Below are positions 13,508-21,631 of a stretch of 36,829 bases of DNA, piece after piece (within the stretch, counting starts at the first letter, position 1; each line of letters opens with the position of its first letter). The DNA lies in the NCBI GenBank assembly GCA_035353395.1, contig DAOPZL010000026.1, positions 1-36,829 on the forward strand. The letters run 5' to 3'. Position numbers and translations under genes: made by a program. Source of the stretch: UBA1801 sp035353395 (GTDB taxonomy: Bacteria > Acidobacteriota > Holophagae > Holophagales > Holophagaceae). The notes under the pieces were generated by a model that saw nothing but the letters and a program-made list of their open reading frames with translations, was not told the origin of the DNA and searched no databases.

Positions 13508-14824
13508 GTGCATAGGTGTTACTTCATCTCCCCAATCCGACTGTGTGACCAGGCCCAGCTGACCGGCATGGTGGCGTCCCTGAAGCGGGACGCCGGGATC
13601 GAGAGGGACACGGAAGAGACGGTGGGCCGGATCCTGGCGGACGTATGCCGGGAGGGGCTGGCGGCGGTGTTCCGCCACACCGAGGCTTTCGACGGCGTCC
13701 GTCTGGACGAGCGGTCCTTCCGGATCTCCCCCGAGGTCATGGCCGAGGCCCTGGCCCGGCTCCGCCGCGAGCAGGCCCAGCTCATCCAGGATCTCCAGGG
13801 CATGGCGGACGGCATCCGCCGCTTCGCCCAGGCCCAGCGGGCGGTCCTCCAGGATGTCGACCTGGTCCTGCCCGGCGGGGGCCGGGCCCGGGAGCGGTGG
13901 CTCCCTCTCCAGACGGCCGGCGTGTACATCCCCGGAGGCCGGGCCTTCTATCCCTCCACCCTCGCCATGACGGTGATCCCCGCCCAGGTGGCCGGCGTGT
14001 CCCGCATCGTGGGCGTCACGCCGCCCCGCCCCGAGGGGCCCGACCCGCTGGTCCTGGCGACGGCGGCGCTGCTCGGCCTGGAGGAACTCTACACGGTGGG
14101 CGGCGCCCAGGCCGTGGCCTGGCTGGCCCACGGCGAGCCCTCCGTGGACATCGTGACCGGCCCAGGCAACCGCTTCGTGGCCGAGGCCAAGCGGCAGCTC
14201 GTGGGACGCTGCGGCATCGACTCCGTGGCCGGGCCCACGGAAGTGCTGGTCCTGGCGGACGCCACGGCGGATCCAGCCTGGGTGGCCGAGGACCTGCTGG
14301 CCCAGGCGGAGCACGACCCGGACGCCGCGGCCGTGCTCGTCTCCGAGGACGCCGACCTGCTGGCGCGCGTCTCCCGGATCCTGGCGGAGCGGGTGGAGGC
14401 TTCCCCGCGCAAGGGGATCCTGGATTCGAGCCTCGCCCGCTTCGGGCGCCTCGTCCAGGCCCCCCGGGACCTGGCGATCGCCTTCGCCCAGGCCTGGGCT
14501 CCCGAGCACCTGGAGCTGGTGGTGAGGGATCCCGAGGCCTGGCTGCCCTCCCTCACGACGGCCGGGGCCATCTTCTCCGGGAGCCACAGCGCCGAGTCCT
14601 TCGGCGACTACGGCACCGGGCCGAACCATGTGCTGCCCACGGGGCGCACGGCGAGGTATTCCAGCCCGCTGGGCGTCCAGACCTACATGAAGCGCCAGAG
14701 CATCCTGACGCTGGAACCGGCGCTGGCCGCCGAGCTGGGCCCCCGGGTGGGGCGCCTGGCGGACGCCGAGCGCCTCCACCACCACGCCGCCAGCGCGCGG
14801 CTCCGGGCGAGCCACCATCCCTGA
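13508..14824 (+). CDS. hisD: Histidinol dehydrogenase
   Basis: HisD makes the last two oxidations of the pathway, histidinol to histidine, with NAD and zinc. This 438-residue protein has VYIPGGRAFYPSTLAMTVIPA near 140-160, VGGAQAVAWLAHG, TGPGNRFVAEAKRQL, DSVAGPTEVLVLAD, AQAEHDPDAAAVLV and the C-terminal AEHLELV and GPNHVLPTGRTARY blocks, including the zinc-site Gln, His and Asp. The GTG at 13508 gives about the right N-terminal length before the first conserved helix; an ATG at 13568 would shorten it by 20 residues. It opens the his operon. The 118 bases to the next gene contain GC-rich hairpins and a short leader ORF. Confidence 0.95.
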   Translation: MHRCYFISPIRLCDQAQLTGMVASLKRDAGIERDTEETVGRILADVCREGLAAVFRHTEAFDGVRLDERSFRISPEVMAEALARLRREQAQLIQDLQGMADGIRRFAQAQRAVLQDVDLVLPGGGRARERWLPLQTAGVYIPGGRAFYPSTLAMTVIPAQVAGVSRIVGVTPPRPEGPDPLVLATAALLGLEELYTVGGAQAVAWLAHGEPSVDIVTGPGNRFVAEAKRQLVGRCGIDSVAGPTEVLVLADATADPAWVAEDLLAQAEHDPDAAAVLVSEDADLLARVSRILAERVEASPRKGILDSSLARFGRLVQAPRDLAIAFAQAWAPEHLELVVRDPEAWLPSLTTAGAIFSGSHSAESFGDYGTGPNHVLPTGRTARYSSPLGVQTYMKRQSILTLEPALAAELGPRVGRLADAERLHHHAASARLRASHHP

Positions 14825-14901
14825 CCGCCGGGCTCGAGCCCCGGCATGGCCATCCCCCGGGCGGGGGACGGCGGGCAGTCCATTCACGAACGGAAGAGAC
14901 G

Positions 14902-14946
14902 ATGATCGAACCAGGCACAAGCACATCGAGGAAGGTGGAGCCATGA
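14902..14946 (+). CDS. 14-residue leader ORF coupled to hisC
   Basis: ATG ATC GAA ... CCA TGA encodes MIEPGTSTSRKVEP. It has GGAAGAGA just upstream and its TGA overlaps the hisC ATG as ATGA. It also contains the GGAAGGTGGAG that serves as hisC's own Shine-Dalgarno. It may deliver ribosomes to hisC in the only wide gap of the operon. It has no His codons, so it is not a histidine attenuator peptide. Translation is unproven. Confidence 0.35.
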   Translation: MIEPGTSTSRKVEP

Positions 14947-16712
14947 GCATCCTGAGAGCGGACCTGGCCTCCATCCCGCCGTACGTCCGGCCGGCTTCCG
15001 AGCTGGCGGGCGCGGGGGCGGGGATGGCCCGCCTCCACATGAACGAGGCGGCGGCGGACTGGCCGGTTCCGGCCCGGCGGGCGCTGCTGGAGCGCCTCGC
15101 GGTCCTGCCCTTCAACCGCTATCCCAAGCGCCAGGCGGAGCTCACGGAGCGCCTCCGGGCGCGCCTGGGGGCTCCGGAGGGCGGCCTGATGCTCGGCCCT
15201 TCCAGCGGCAACCTCCTGGACCTGGTGGCCCTGGCCTGCCTCGAACCGGGAGACGAGGTCGCCTGCCCGGAACCCGGCTTCGGCCTCTACCGCCTGATCG
15301 TCGCCCGGAACCGGGGACGGATGCGGAAGGTCCCCGTCGGGACGGGCTTCCCGCTGGATCCTTGGCTCGAGGCACTGCAGGCCGGGGTGCGGCAGCTGTG
15401 GCTCACCCTGCCCAACAATCCGACGGGGGCGTGGCTCTCCCCGGAGGCGCTGGAGCCGCTGCTCGAGGCGGCGGCCCGCCGCCCCGAGCCGCCCCTCGTG
15501 GTCATCGACGAAGCCTACGCCGAGTTCGCGCCCCTCACCCACCGACTGAGCGTGGAGCGCCACCCCAACGTGCTCCTGCTCCGCACCTTCAGCAAGGCCC
15601 TGGCCAGCGCGGGCTGGCGGCTGGGCTACGCCGTCGGGGCGCCGGACCTCGTCGGCCGGATGGCCGCGCTCCAGCTCCCCTACTCCATCTCCTCGGCCAG
15701 CCTGGAGGCGCTCGATGTGGCCCTGGACTTCGCGCGCGACTTCGATCGGGAGATCCGCGGCATCGTCGGGCGCAGGGAGCGTCTCGGCGCGGCCCTGGGC
15801 AGCTTCGCGGCCCCCCCCAGCGCGGCGAACTTCCTCTACGTGACCCCCGACCCGGCTCCGGCGCTGGCCGAGGCGGGCATGCTGGCCCGGGCCTTCGAAG
15901 GAACGGACGCAGCGCGGGTGTCCATCGGGACCGAGGACGAGGTGCGGCGGACCTCCGAGGCCCTGGGAGGGCGGATCGATGATGACCCAGCACGTTCCCC
16001 GCGCCGCAGGCTGCTGGTGCTGGACGTGGACGGGGTCATGATCGACGCCGACCGCAGCTTCGCGGAGGCGGTGGGCCGCGCCGTGCGGGAGCTGGCGCCT
16101 GGGCAGGCCTGGGATGACGACGACTGGCTCGCCTTCAAGCGGGTGGGGGGCTTCAACAACGACTTCCGGCTCGCGGCGGGGGCCCTGGCCCTGGCCGAGC
16201 GCGGCGAGATGGACCGGCTCCGGACGGCGGAGGGCGTCGGCTTCCCGGACCTGGAGGCGCGCATCCAGGAGCTCGAGCCCCGCTGCAGGGACGTGGTCCA
16301 GCGCCACTACGCCGAGACCCGGAAGCTGGAAAAGCCCCTGGTGAGCCTGCCGGAGCTGCGCGGCCTCGGCGTGGACCTCGCGGTCTGCACCGGCCGCCCC
16401 CCGGAAGAGTGGGACCTGGCGGTGGAAGTGCTCGGCTTCGAGCTGCCGGTGGTGTCGGATTCCGCGCCCCACCTGCGCAAGCCCAGGCCCGACGGGCTGC
16501 TCCAGCTGGCGGACGCCTTCCGGGCCGAGGCCGTGCTGTTCGTGGGGGACACGCGGGACGACGCGGCCTGCCTGGCGGCGGCCCGGGTCCTGAGGCCCGA
16601 CATCGACTGGACCTTCGCGGGCGTGGGGCCCGACCGGGAACGCCTCGGCGGCGATTTGACCGGAGCATCCCTGCGTTCCATTCTTCCGGACATCAAGAGG
16701 AGGCTGTCATGA
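14943..16712 (+). CDS. hisC: Fusion of histidinol-phosphate aminotransferase (HisC) and HAD phosphatase
   Basis: This 589-residue protein is two enzymes in one frame. Residues 1 to about 345 are HisC, a fold-type I PLP transaminase making histidinol phosphate. NNPTG is near 157-161, DEAYAEF follows, and K218 in TFSKALASAGWRLGY is the PLP lysine. After a linker (DDDPARSPRRR), residues about 356-589 form a HAD subfamily IA hydrolase: D361-V-D363-G motif I, helical cap, T483 in CTGRP, K513 in RKPRPDG and D536 in VGDTRDD, so all catalytic motifs are present. HisC's product is the substrate of histidinol-phosphatase, which no other gene in the operon provides; hisB here lacks the phosphatase half. 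I infer the HAD domain is that phosphatase. A similar hypothetical HAD-IA family (TIGR01548) may be the closest named group. Stop overlaps hisB by ATGA. Confidence 0.9.
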   Translation: MSILRADLASIPPYVRPASELAGAGAGMARLHMNEAAADWPVPARRALLERLAVLPFNRYPKRQAELTERLRARLGAPEGGLMLGPSSGNLLDLVALACLEPGDEVACPEPGFGLYRLIVARNRGRMRKVPVGTGFPLDPWLEALQAGVRQLWLTLPNNPTGAWLSPEALEPLLEAAARRPEPPLVVIDEAYAEFAPLTHRLSVERHPNVLLLRTFSKALASAGWRLGYAVGAPDLVGRMAALQLPYSISSASLEALDVALDFARDFDREIRGIVGRRERLGAALGSFAAPPSAANFLYVTPDPAPALAEAGMLARAFEGTDAARVSIGTEDEVRRTSEALGGRIDDDPARSPRRRLLVLDVDGVMIDADRSFAEAVGRAVRELAPGQAWDDDDWLAFKRVGGFNNDFRLAAGALALAERGEMDRLRTAEGVGFPDLEARIQELEPRCRDVVQRHYAETRKLEKPLVSLPELRGLGVDLAVCTGRPPEEWDLAVEVLGFELPVVSDSAPHLRKPRPDGLLQLADAFRAEAVLFVGDTRDDAACLAAARVLRPDIDWTFAGVGPDRERLGGDLTGASLRSILPDIKRRLS

Positions 16713-17293
16713 GGAAGGCGACCATCCAGCGCCGCACCGGCGAGACGGACATCCGGCTCGAACTCTCCCTGGACGGAGGCTCCGCGGACATCGCGACGGG
16801 GCTCGGCTTCTTCGACCACATGCTCCACCAGATCGCGAAGCACGGGGGCTTCGGACTGACCCTCCGGGCCAAGGGCGACCTGCAGGTGGACAGCCACCAC
16901 CTGGTGGAGGACGTGGGCCTGTGCCTGGGCGACGCGCTCCGGGAGGCCCTCGGCGACCGGCGGGGGATCGCCCGCTTCGGGGAGGCCCATGCGCCCCTGG
17001 ACGAGTCCCTCGCGCGGGTGGTCGTGGACCTTTCGGGTCGGTCCTGCTGCGTCTTCGATGCGGACCTGCCCGCGGTGGTCCTGGGGGACGGCTTCCAGGC
17101 GGAGATGGTGCGGGAGTTCTTCATCGCCTTCTCGTCGCGGGGGGGACTGAACCTCCACGCCGCCGTGCTCTACGGGGCCAACGTGCACCACCGCATCGAG
17201 GCGCTGTTCAAGGCCCTGGCCCGGGCACTCCGGCAGGCCGTCCGCGTCGAGGGCGACGGGATCGCCTCGACCAAGGGCACCCTCACCGACTGA
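16709..17293 (+). CDS. hisB: Imidazoleglycerol-phosphate dehydratase (monofunctional HisB)
   Basis: HisB removes water from imidazoleglycerol phosphate to give imidazoleacetol phosphate. This 194-residue protein is the dehydratase only. It has RRTGETDIRLELSLDG, GLGFFDHMLHQIAKHGGF with metal-binding His, DSHHLVEDVGLCLG, and the internal second copy FFIAFSSRGGLNLH, GANVHHRIEALFKALAR. The N-terminal HAD histidinol-phosphatase domain of enterobacterial HisB is absent, in keeping with a phosphatase domain fused to HisC instead. It starts in an ATGA overlap with the preceding gene behind AAGAGGAGG, and ends 17 bases before hisH. Confidence 0.96.
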   Translation: MRKATIQRRTGETDIRLELSLDGGSADIATGLGFFDHMLHQIAKHGGFGLTLRAKGDLQVDSHHLVEDVGLCLGDALREALGDRRGIARFGEAHAPLDESLARVVVDLSGRSCCVFDADLPAVVLGDGFQAEMVREFFIAFSSRGGLNLHAAVLYGANVHHRIEALFKALARALRQAVRVEGDGIASTKGTLTD

Positions 17294-17310
17294 TTCTTCT
17301 TGGAGCCATC

Positions 17311-17943
17311 ATGATCACCCTCATCGACTACGGCGCTGGCAACCTCCACTCCCTGGAGGGGGCCCTGGACCGCCTGGGCTTTCCGCACCTGCGCGCGGAA
17401 CGGCCCGACCAGGCCGCCCGGGAGGGGGCGCTGGTGCTGCCGGGCGTGGGGCACTTCCACGCGGCCCGGGAGGCCCTGAAGGCCCGGGGGTGGTGGCGGG
17501 AGGCCCCCCAGATGGTGGCCGACGGGCGCCCCCTCCTCGGGATCTGCCTGGGGCTCCAGCTCCTGGCCGAGGGCAGCGAGGAAAGCCCCAAGGATTCGGG
17601 GCTGGGCCTGCTTCCGGGCATCTCCCGGCGGCTGGGCCCGGGGGTGAAGGTGCCGCTCATGGGCTGGGCCCAGGTGCGGCGGCAGGCGGCCCACCCGGCG
17701 CTGCCGGATCCCAAGGACGGATGGCTCTACTTCGTGCACAGCTACGCGCTGGAGCCGCGGGAGGAGACGGTCTACACGGCCTTCCACGGCCGGACGTTCG
17801 CGGCGGTCCAGGCCCGGGGCCGCGTGCTGGGCTTCCAGCCGCACCCCGAGAAGTCCGGTCCCTTCGGACTCGTGCTGCTGCAGAAGGTGCTCGACTGGAT
17901 GGGGGAGATCCCCCAGGGGACTGGAGGCCGGACATGCAACTGA
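17311..17943 (+). CDS. hisH: Imidazole glycerol phosphate synthase, glutaminase subunit
   Basis: HisH hydrolyses glutamine and channels ammonia to HisF for imidazole ring closure. This 210-residue class I amidotransferase has IDYGAGNLHSLEGAL at the N-terminus and VLPGVGHFHAA. The nucleophile Cys is in LLGICLGLQLLAEGS, and the catalytic His and Glu are in GFQPHPEKSG. FVHSYAL is also conserved. Length is normal. The start follows TTGGAG by a few bases, and the end overlaps hisA by 10 bases. Confidence 0.96.
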   Translation: MITLIDYGAGNLHSLEGALDRLGFPHLRAERPDQAAREGALVLPGVGHFHAAREALKARGWWREAPQMVADGRPLLGICLGLQLLAEGSEESPKDSGLGLLPGISRRLGPGVKVPLMGWAQVRRQAAHPALPDPKDGWLYFVHSYALEPREETVYTAFHGRTFAAVQARGRVLGFQPHPEKSGPFGLVLLQKVLDWMGEIPQGTGGRTCN

Positions 17944-18656
17944 TCCCATCCATGGACCTGCTGGGCGGGCGCATCGTGCGCCTGCGGCACGGCGACCGGC
18001 GCTGGATCACCTACTACGACTGGACGGCCGAGGCCTGGATCGAGCGCCTCGTGTCCGCGGGCGCGCGCCGGATCCACATCGTGGACCTGGACGGTGCCTT
18101 CGGGGAGGCCCGGCAGCCGGTGTTCCGCACCTTCCCGGCCCGCTGGCCCGGAGTCCGCTTCCAGACCGGGGGCGGGCTGCGCAGCCGCGAGGCGGTGCAG
18201 GGCGCCCTGGACCTGGGCTTCGACGCGGTCGTGGGCACCCTGGCCGTGGAGGCGCCCCAGGCCCTCGAAGGATTCCCCGGCGAGCGGGTCGTGCTGGCCC
18301 TGGACATGAAGGGGCAGGACCTCGTCACGCGCGGCTGGGAAGCCAGGGCCTCCCGCGACACGGAAGAGATCTGCCGGACCCTCCGGGCATCCGGGTTCGA
18401 CCGAGCCCTGGTGACGGACGTGGGCCGGGACGGGACCATGGAGGGACCGGGGACCGCGGCCGTCGCCAAGGTGGCCGGACTCGGCTTCCGGGTCCAGGCC
18501 TCGGGAGGGCTGAGGAATCTGCAGGACCTGGCGGAGCTCCGGGGCATTCCCGGCGTGGTGGGCGCCATCTCGGGCAAGGCGCTGCTGGACGGGGCCCTGT
18601 CCCTGGAGGACGCCGCGGTGCGCGCGGCGATGTCGTCCGAAGAAGGAGGCGCATGA
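17934..18656 (+). CDS. hisA: ProFAR isomerase (HisA)
   Basis: HisA opens the ribose of ProFAR to give PRFAR, the substrate of HisHF. This 240-residue TIM barrel has SMDLLGGRIVRLRHGD, with the first catalytic Asp in a slightly unusual SMDL instead of AIDL. HIVDLDGAFG and FQTGGGLRS (phosphate loop) follow, then the second catalytic Asp in LVTDVGRDGTMEGPG, and QASGGLRNLQDL (second phosphate loop). The half-barrel duplication typical of HisA/HisF is visible in the two GG loops. It overlaps hisH by 10 bases and hisF by four (ATGA). Confidence 0.95.
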   Translation: MQLIPSMDLLGGRIVRLRHGDRRWITYYDWTAEAWIERLVSAGARRIHIVDLDGAFGEARQPVFRTFPARWPGVRFQTGGGLRSREAVQGALDLGFDAVVGTLAVEAPQALEGFPGERVVLALDMKGQDLVTRGWEARASRDTEEICRTLRASGFDRALVTDVGRDGTMEGPGTAAVAKVAGLGFRVQASGGLRNLQDLAELRGIPGVVGAISGKALLDGALSLEDAAVRAAMSSEEGGA

Positions 18657-19408
18657 TGGCGGCCAAGCGAGTCATTCCCTGTCTGGACGTGAAGGACGGC
18701 CGGGTGGTGAAGGGCGTGAAGTTCCGGAACCTCCGGGACATGGGCCGTCCCGCGGAGCTGGCCTGCCGGTACGACCTGGAGGGCGCGGACGAGGTCGTGT
18801 TCCTGGACATCAGCGCCACCGACGAGAACCGCGGCACGCAGGAGGCCTGGGTCGAGGAGGTGGCGCGCGCGCTCTCCATCCCCTTCACGGTGGGCGGGGG
18901 CGTGGGCAGCGTGGAGGACGTGCGGCGGCTGCTGCGGGCCGGGGCGGACAAGGTGGGGATCAACACCGCGGCCGTGAAGAACCCCCGGCTCATCGCCGAG
19001 GCGGCCGACATCTTCGGGCGCCAGTGCGTCGTGGTGGCGATCGACGCGGCCAGGGACCCCGAGCTGGGCTGGCGCGTCTTCGTGAACGGCGGGAAGAAGC
19101 CCACGGAGCTGGGCGCCGTGGCCTGGATGCGCGAGGCCGCGGAGCTGGGCGCCGGGGAGATCCTGCTGACGTCCATCGACCGGGACGGGACCCTCGAGGG
19201 CTTCGACCTGGAACTGCTCCAGGAGGCCGGGCGCCTGTCCATCCCCGTCATCGCCTCCGGCGGCGCGGGGACCGAGGCGCACTTCCTCCAGGCCCTCCAG
19301 AACGGGGCCGACGCCGTGCTCGCCGCGACCCTCTTCCACGAGGGGACGCTGCCCATCCCGAAACTCAAGGCATTCCTCGCCGGCAACGGCATTTCCGTCC
19401 GAAGGTGA
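18653..19408 (+). CDS. hisF: Imidazole glycerol phosphate synthase, cyclase subunit
   Basis: HisF uses ammonia from HisH to form imidazoleglycerol phosphate and AICAR. This 251-residue TIM barrel opens RVIPCLDVKDGRVVKGVKF with the catalytic Asp. It continues with DEVVFLDISATDENRG, PFTVGGGVGSVEDVRRLL, GADKVGINTAAV, then the second catalytic Asp in LLTSIDRDGTLEGFDLELL, and IASGGAGTEAHFLQAL. Start is ATGATG in an ATGA overlap with hisA, behind AAGAAGGAGG. The end overlaps the hisIE start. Confidence 0.97.
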   Translation: MMAAKRVIPCLDVKDGRVVKGVKFRNLRDMGRPAELACRYDLEGADEVVFLDISATDENRGTQEAWVEEVARALSIPFTVGGGVGSVEDVRRLLRAGADKVGINTAAVKNPRLIAEAADIFGRQCVVVAIDAARDPELGWRVFVNGGKKPTELGAVAWMREAAELGAGEILLTSIDRDGTLEGFDLELLQEAGRLSIPVIASGGAGTEAHFLQALQNGADAVLAATLFHEGTLPIPKLKAFLAGNGISVRR

Positions 19409-20043
19409 TCTCCGTGTTCGACATCGACCAAGTGAAATTCGATTCCCAGGGCCTCGTGCCGGGCATCGTCCAGACCCCCGGGGGCGAGGTCCGGATGCTC
19501 GCCTACCTCAGCCGCGAGTCCCTGGCGCGGACCCTCGCCAGCGGCTACGTGACCTTCTGGAGCCGCTCCCGGAAGTCCCTCTGGACCAAGGGCGAGACGA
19601 GCGGCAACCGGCTGAAGCTGCTCGAGGTGCGGGCCGACTGCGACGGCGACGCCCTGCTGATCCTCGCCCGGCCGGAGGGCCCCACCTGCCACCGCGGCAC
19701 CGATTCCTGCTTCGAGGGGGAGACGCTGCCCCAGCCCTGGCTCGAGCGCCTGGAGGACGTGCTCCGGCAGCGGAAGGCCACGGCCTCGGTGGACGGCAGC
19801 TACACCCAGAAGCTCTTCGCCCGGGGCGTGGACCGCATCGGGAAGAAGGTGGTGGAGGAAGCGGGGGAGGTGGTCATCGGGGCGAAGAACTTCGCGGCGG
19901 ATCCCAGCGGCCTCCATCGGGATGAGTTCCTGGGCGAGGCCGCGGACCTGCTCTTCCACCTCCAGATGCTGCTGGTCTCGCAGGGCTTCAGCCTGCAGGA
20001 CGCCGCCCTGGTGCTGCGCGAGCGGCACCGGCAGCGGTCCTGA
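19405..20043 (+). CDS. hisIE: Bifunctional phosphoribosyl-AMP cyclohydrolase / phosphoribosyl-ATP pyrophosphatase
   Basis: This 212-residue fusion makes the second and third steps of the pathway. The HisI half (to about 115) has QTPGGEVRMLAYLSRESL, VTFWSRSRKSLWTKGETSGN and the zinc motifs ADCDGDALL and PTCHRGTDSCF. The HisE half has YTQKLFARGVDRIGKKVVEEAGEVVIGAKN and EAADLLFHLQMLL, the four-helix MazG-like pyrophosphohydrolase with metal-binding Glu and Asp. The GTG at 19405 overlaps the hisF stop as GTGA, matching the coupling style of the operon; GTG 19414 is an alternative three codons in. Confidence 0.94.
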   Translation: MISVFDIDQVKFDSQGLVPGIVQTPGGEVRMLAYLSRESLARTLASGYVTFWSRSRKSLWTKGETSGNRLKLLEVRADCDGDALLILARPEGPTCHRGTDSCFEGETLPQPWLERLEDVLRQRKATASVDGSYTQKLFARGVDRIGKKVVEEAGEVVIGAKNFAADPSGLHRDEFLGEAADLLFHLQMLLVSQGFSLQDAALVLRERHRQRS

Positions 20044-20053
20044 GGAGGCGGCC

Positions 20054-20620
20054 GTGGACATCCGCTGCGTCTCCGTCTACTGCGGCTCCTCCCCGGGCCG
20101 GGACGAGGCCTACACCGGCCAGGCCAGGGTCCTGGGGCGGCTGCTGGCCGAGCGCGGGATCAAGCTCGTCTACGGCGGGGCCAACGTCGGCGTGATGCGG
20201 GCCCTCGCCGACGCCTGCCTGGAGCGGGGCGGGAACGTCGTCGGCGTCATGCCGAAGCACCTCGTGGCGCGGGAGAAGGCCCACCGCGGCCTCTCCGAGT
20301 TCCGCGTCGTCGGCTCCATGCACGAGCGGAAGGCCCTGATGGCGGAGCTGGCGGACGGCTTCATCGCGCTGCCCGGGGGCGTCGGCACGCTCGACGAGCT
20401 GTTCGAGGTGTGGACCTGGGGCCAGCTCGGCCTCCACGGGAAGCCCTGCGGCCTGCTGAACATCGCCTCCTATTTCGATCCCCTGGTCGCCTTCCTGGAC
20501 CACGCCGTGTCGGAAGGCTTCATCAAGGCCGTCCACCGGGACATGCTCGTCGTCGCGGAGACGGCCGAGGAACTGATCTCCCGGTTCGCGGCCTATGTGC
20601 CGCCCGCCGCCGGGAAGTGA
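20054..20620 (+). CDS. LOG-family nucleoside 5'-monophosphate phosphoribohydrolase, inside the his operon
   Basis: This 188-residue protein matches the LOG (TIGR00730) family. It has VSVYCGSSPGRDEAYTGQA, KLVYGGANVGVMRALADA, VVGVMPKHLV, MHERKALMAELADGFIALPGG, and the defining PGGVGTLDELFEV with the catalytic Glu. Family members hydrolyse N6-substituted or plain AMP-type nucleotides to base and ribose 5-phosphate and are often annotated as cytokinin-activating. It sits 10 bases after hisIE and 29 bases before hisZ, in frame with the operon's organisation. Its role with histidine genes is not known to me. It could act on AMP-like pathway side products, or simply share expression. Confidence 0.9.
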   Translation: MDIRCVSVYCGSSPGRDEAYTGQARVLGRLLAERGIKLVYGGANVGVMRALADACLERGGNVVGVMPKHLVAREKAHRGLSEFRVVGSMHERKALMAELADGFIALPGGVGTLDELFEVWTWGQLGLHGKPCGLLNIASYFDPLVAFLDHAVSEGFIKAVHRDMLVVAETAEELISRFAAYVPPAAGK

Positions 20621-20649
20621 CCGGACAGGACCAGAACCCAGGAAAACCC

Positions 20650-21615
20650 ATGCCTACCCACACCCCCCACTACCCCGACCTGCTCTTTCCCGCGACCCGG
20701 CGCCTGCGGCGCTGGGAGGGCGTGCTGATGGAGAAGCTGGAGGGGCACGGCTACCAGGAACTGAGGCCCTCGCTGGTGCTGCGGGAACCCGTGGAGGAGC
20801 GGAGCATCTGCTTCTTCGACGGGGACCACCTCGTGGCGCTCCGCTGGGACTTCACGGTGGCCCTCGCCCGGATGCTCGTGCGCAGGTTCCCCGAGCCTCC
20901 GAGGCGCATCTCCTACGCGGGGGACGTCTTCCGCCGCACCGCCCAGCCCTGGGAGCCCGTGGAGCACTTCGAGGTGGGCTGCGAGCACATCCACCTCGAC
21001 CCCGCCGAACGCCGCGAAGTGGACCTGGAGCTGGCCAAGCTCATCATGTCGCTGCCGGCCGTCCTGGGCTTCAAGGGGGGGATCCTGGCGCTGGGGCACG
21101 CGGCCCTGCTGCGCCGTCCGATGGAAGCGGAGTCCCTGCCCAGGGCCCTCGCCAGCCGCCTGGTCTGGGCCCTGGACCGCCGCTCGCTGCACCGGGCCGC
21201 CGAGGCCCTGGAGGGCCACCCTGCCGCCCCGCGGCTGCTGGCCCACGCGGAGACGCTGCTGGCGGAGCCGGACGGCGAGGCGAGCCTGGCGGCCCTCGGC
21301 CAGAGTCCCTACGCGGCCCTGCTGGAGGAGGAACGTGCCCACCTGCAGCGGGTCCTGGTCAACCTGACGCCGCTGCTGCCGGAGCACCTGACCCTCAGGC
21401 TGGACCTGGCGGACGTGAAGGGCATGGACTACTACACGGGACCGACGCTGCGGCTGTGGGCGCCGGGGGCGCAGCACGAGCTGGCCGCGGGGGGGCGCTA
21501 CGACGGCCTCTTCCCCGAGCTGGGGCGTCCCTGGTACGCCGCCGGCTTCTGCGTGCGCCTGACCCGACTGCTGGACCTGGCCGAGACGCGGCCGGAACTC
21601 TTCGAAACCCTGTGA
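20650..21615 (+). CDS. hisZ: ATP phosphoribosyltransferase regulatory subunit HisZ
   Basis: HisZ is a catalytically inactive relative of histidyl-tRNA synthetase that activates short-form HisG and carries histidine feedback control. This 321-residue protein has the class II motif 2-like region FFDGDHLVALRWDFTVALARML followed by RISYAGDVFRRTAQPWEP and HFEVGCEHI. Near the C-terminus it has DVKGMDYYTGPTLRLWAPG and LAAGGRYDGLFPELG. The anticodon-binding domain of a true synthetase is absent, and the length fits HisZ. The partner hisG, 16 bases downstream, is the short form that needs HisZ. Confidence 0.92.
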   Translation: MPTHTPHYPDLLFPATRRLRRWEGVLMEKLEGHGYQELRPSLVLREPVEERSICFFDGDHLVALRWDFTVALARMLVRRFPEPPRRISYAGDVFRRTAQPWEPVEHFEVGCEHIHLDPAERREVDLELAKLIMSLPAVLGFKGGILALGHAALLRRPMEAESLPRALASRLVWALDRRSLHRAAEALEGHPAAPRLLAHAETLLAEPDGEASLAALGQSPYAALLEEERAHLQRVLVNLTPLLPEHLTLRLDLADVKGMDYYTGPTLRLWAPGAQHELAAGGRYDGLFPELGRPWYAAGFCVRLTRLLDLAETRPELFETL

Positions 21616-21631
21616 AACGGAAGCGGATGCC

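Noticed and set aside
14902..14946. A histidine attenuator leader peptide before hisC.
   Set aside because: The short ORF has no histidine codons and is not upstream of the first gene of the operon.
13409..16472. Very long minus-strand open frames opposite hisD and hisC (for example 13409-15115 and 14553-16472).
   Set aside because: They are shadows of GC-rich coding sequence: Arg/Gly/Pro/Ala-rich translations with no domain, while the plus strand encodes recognisable enzymes.
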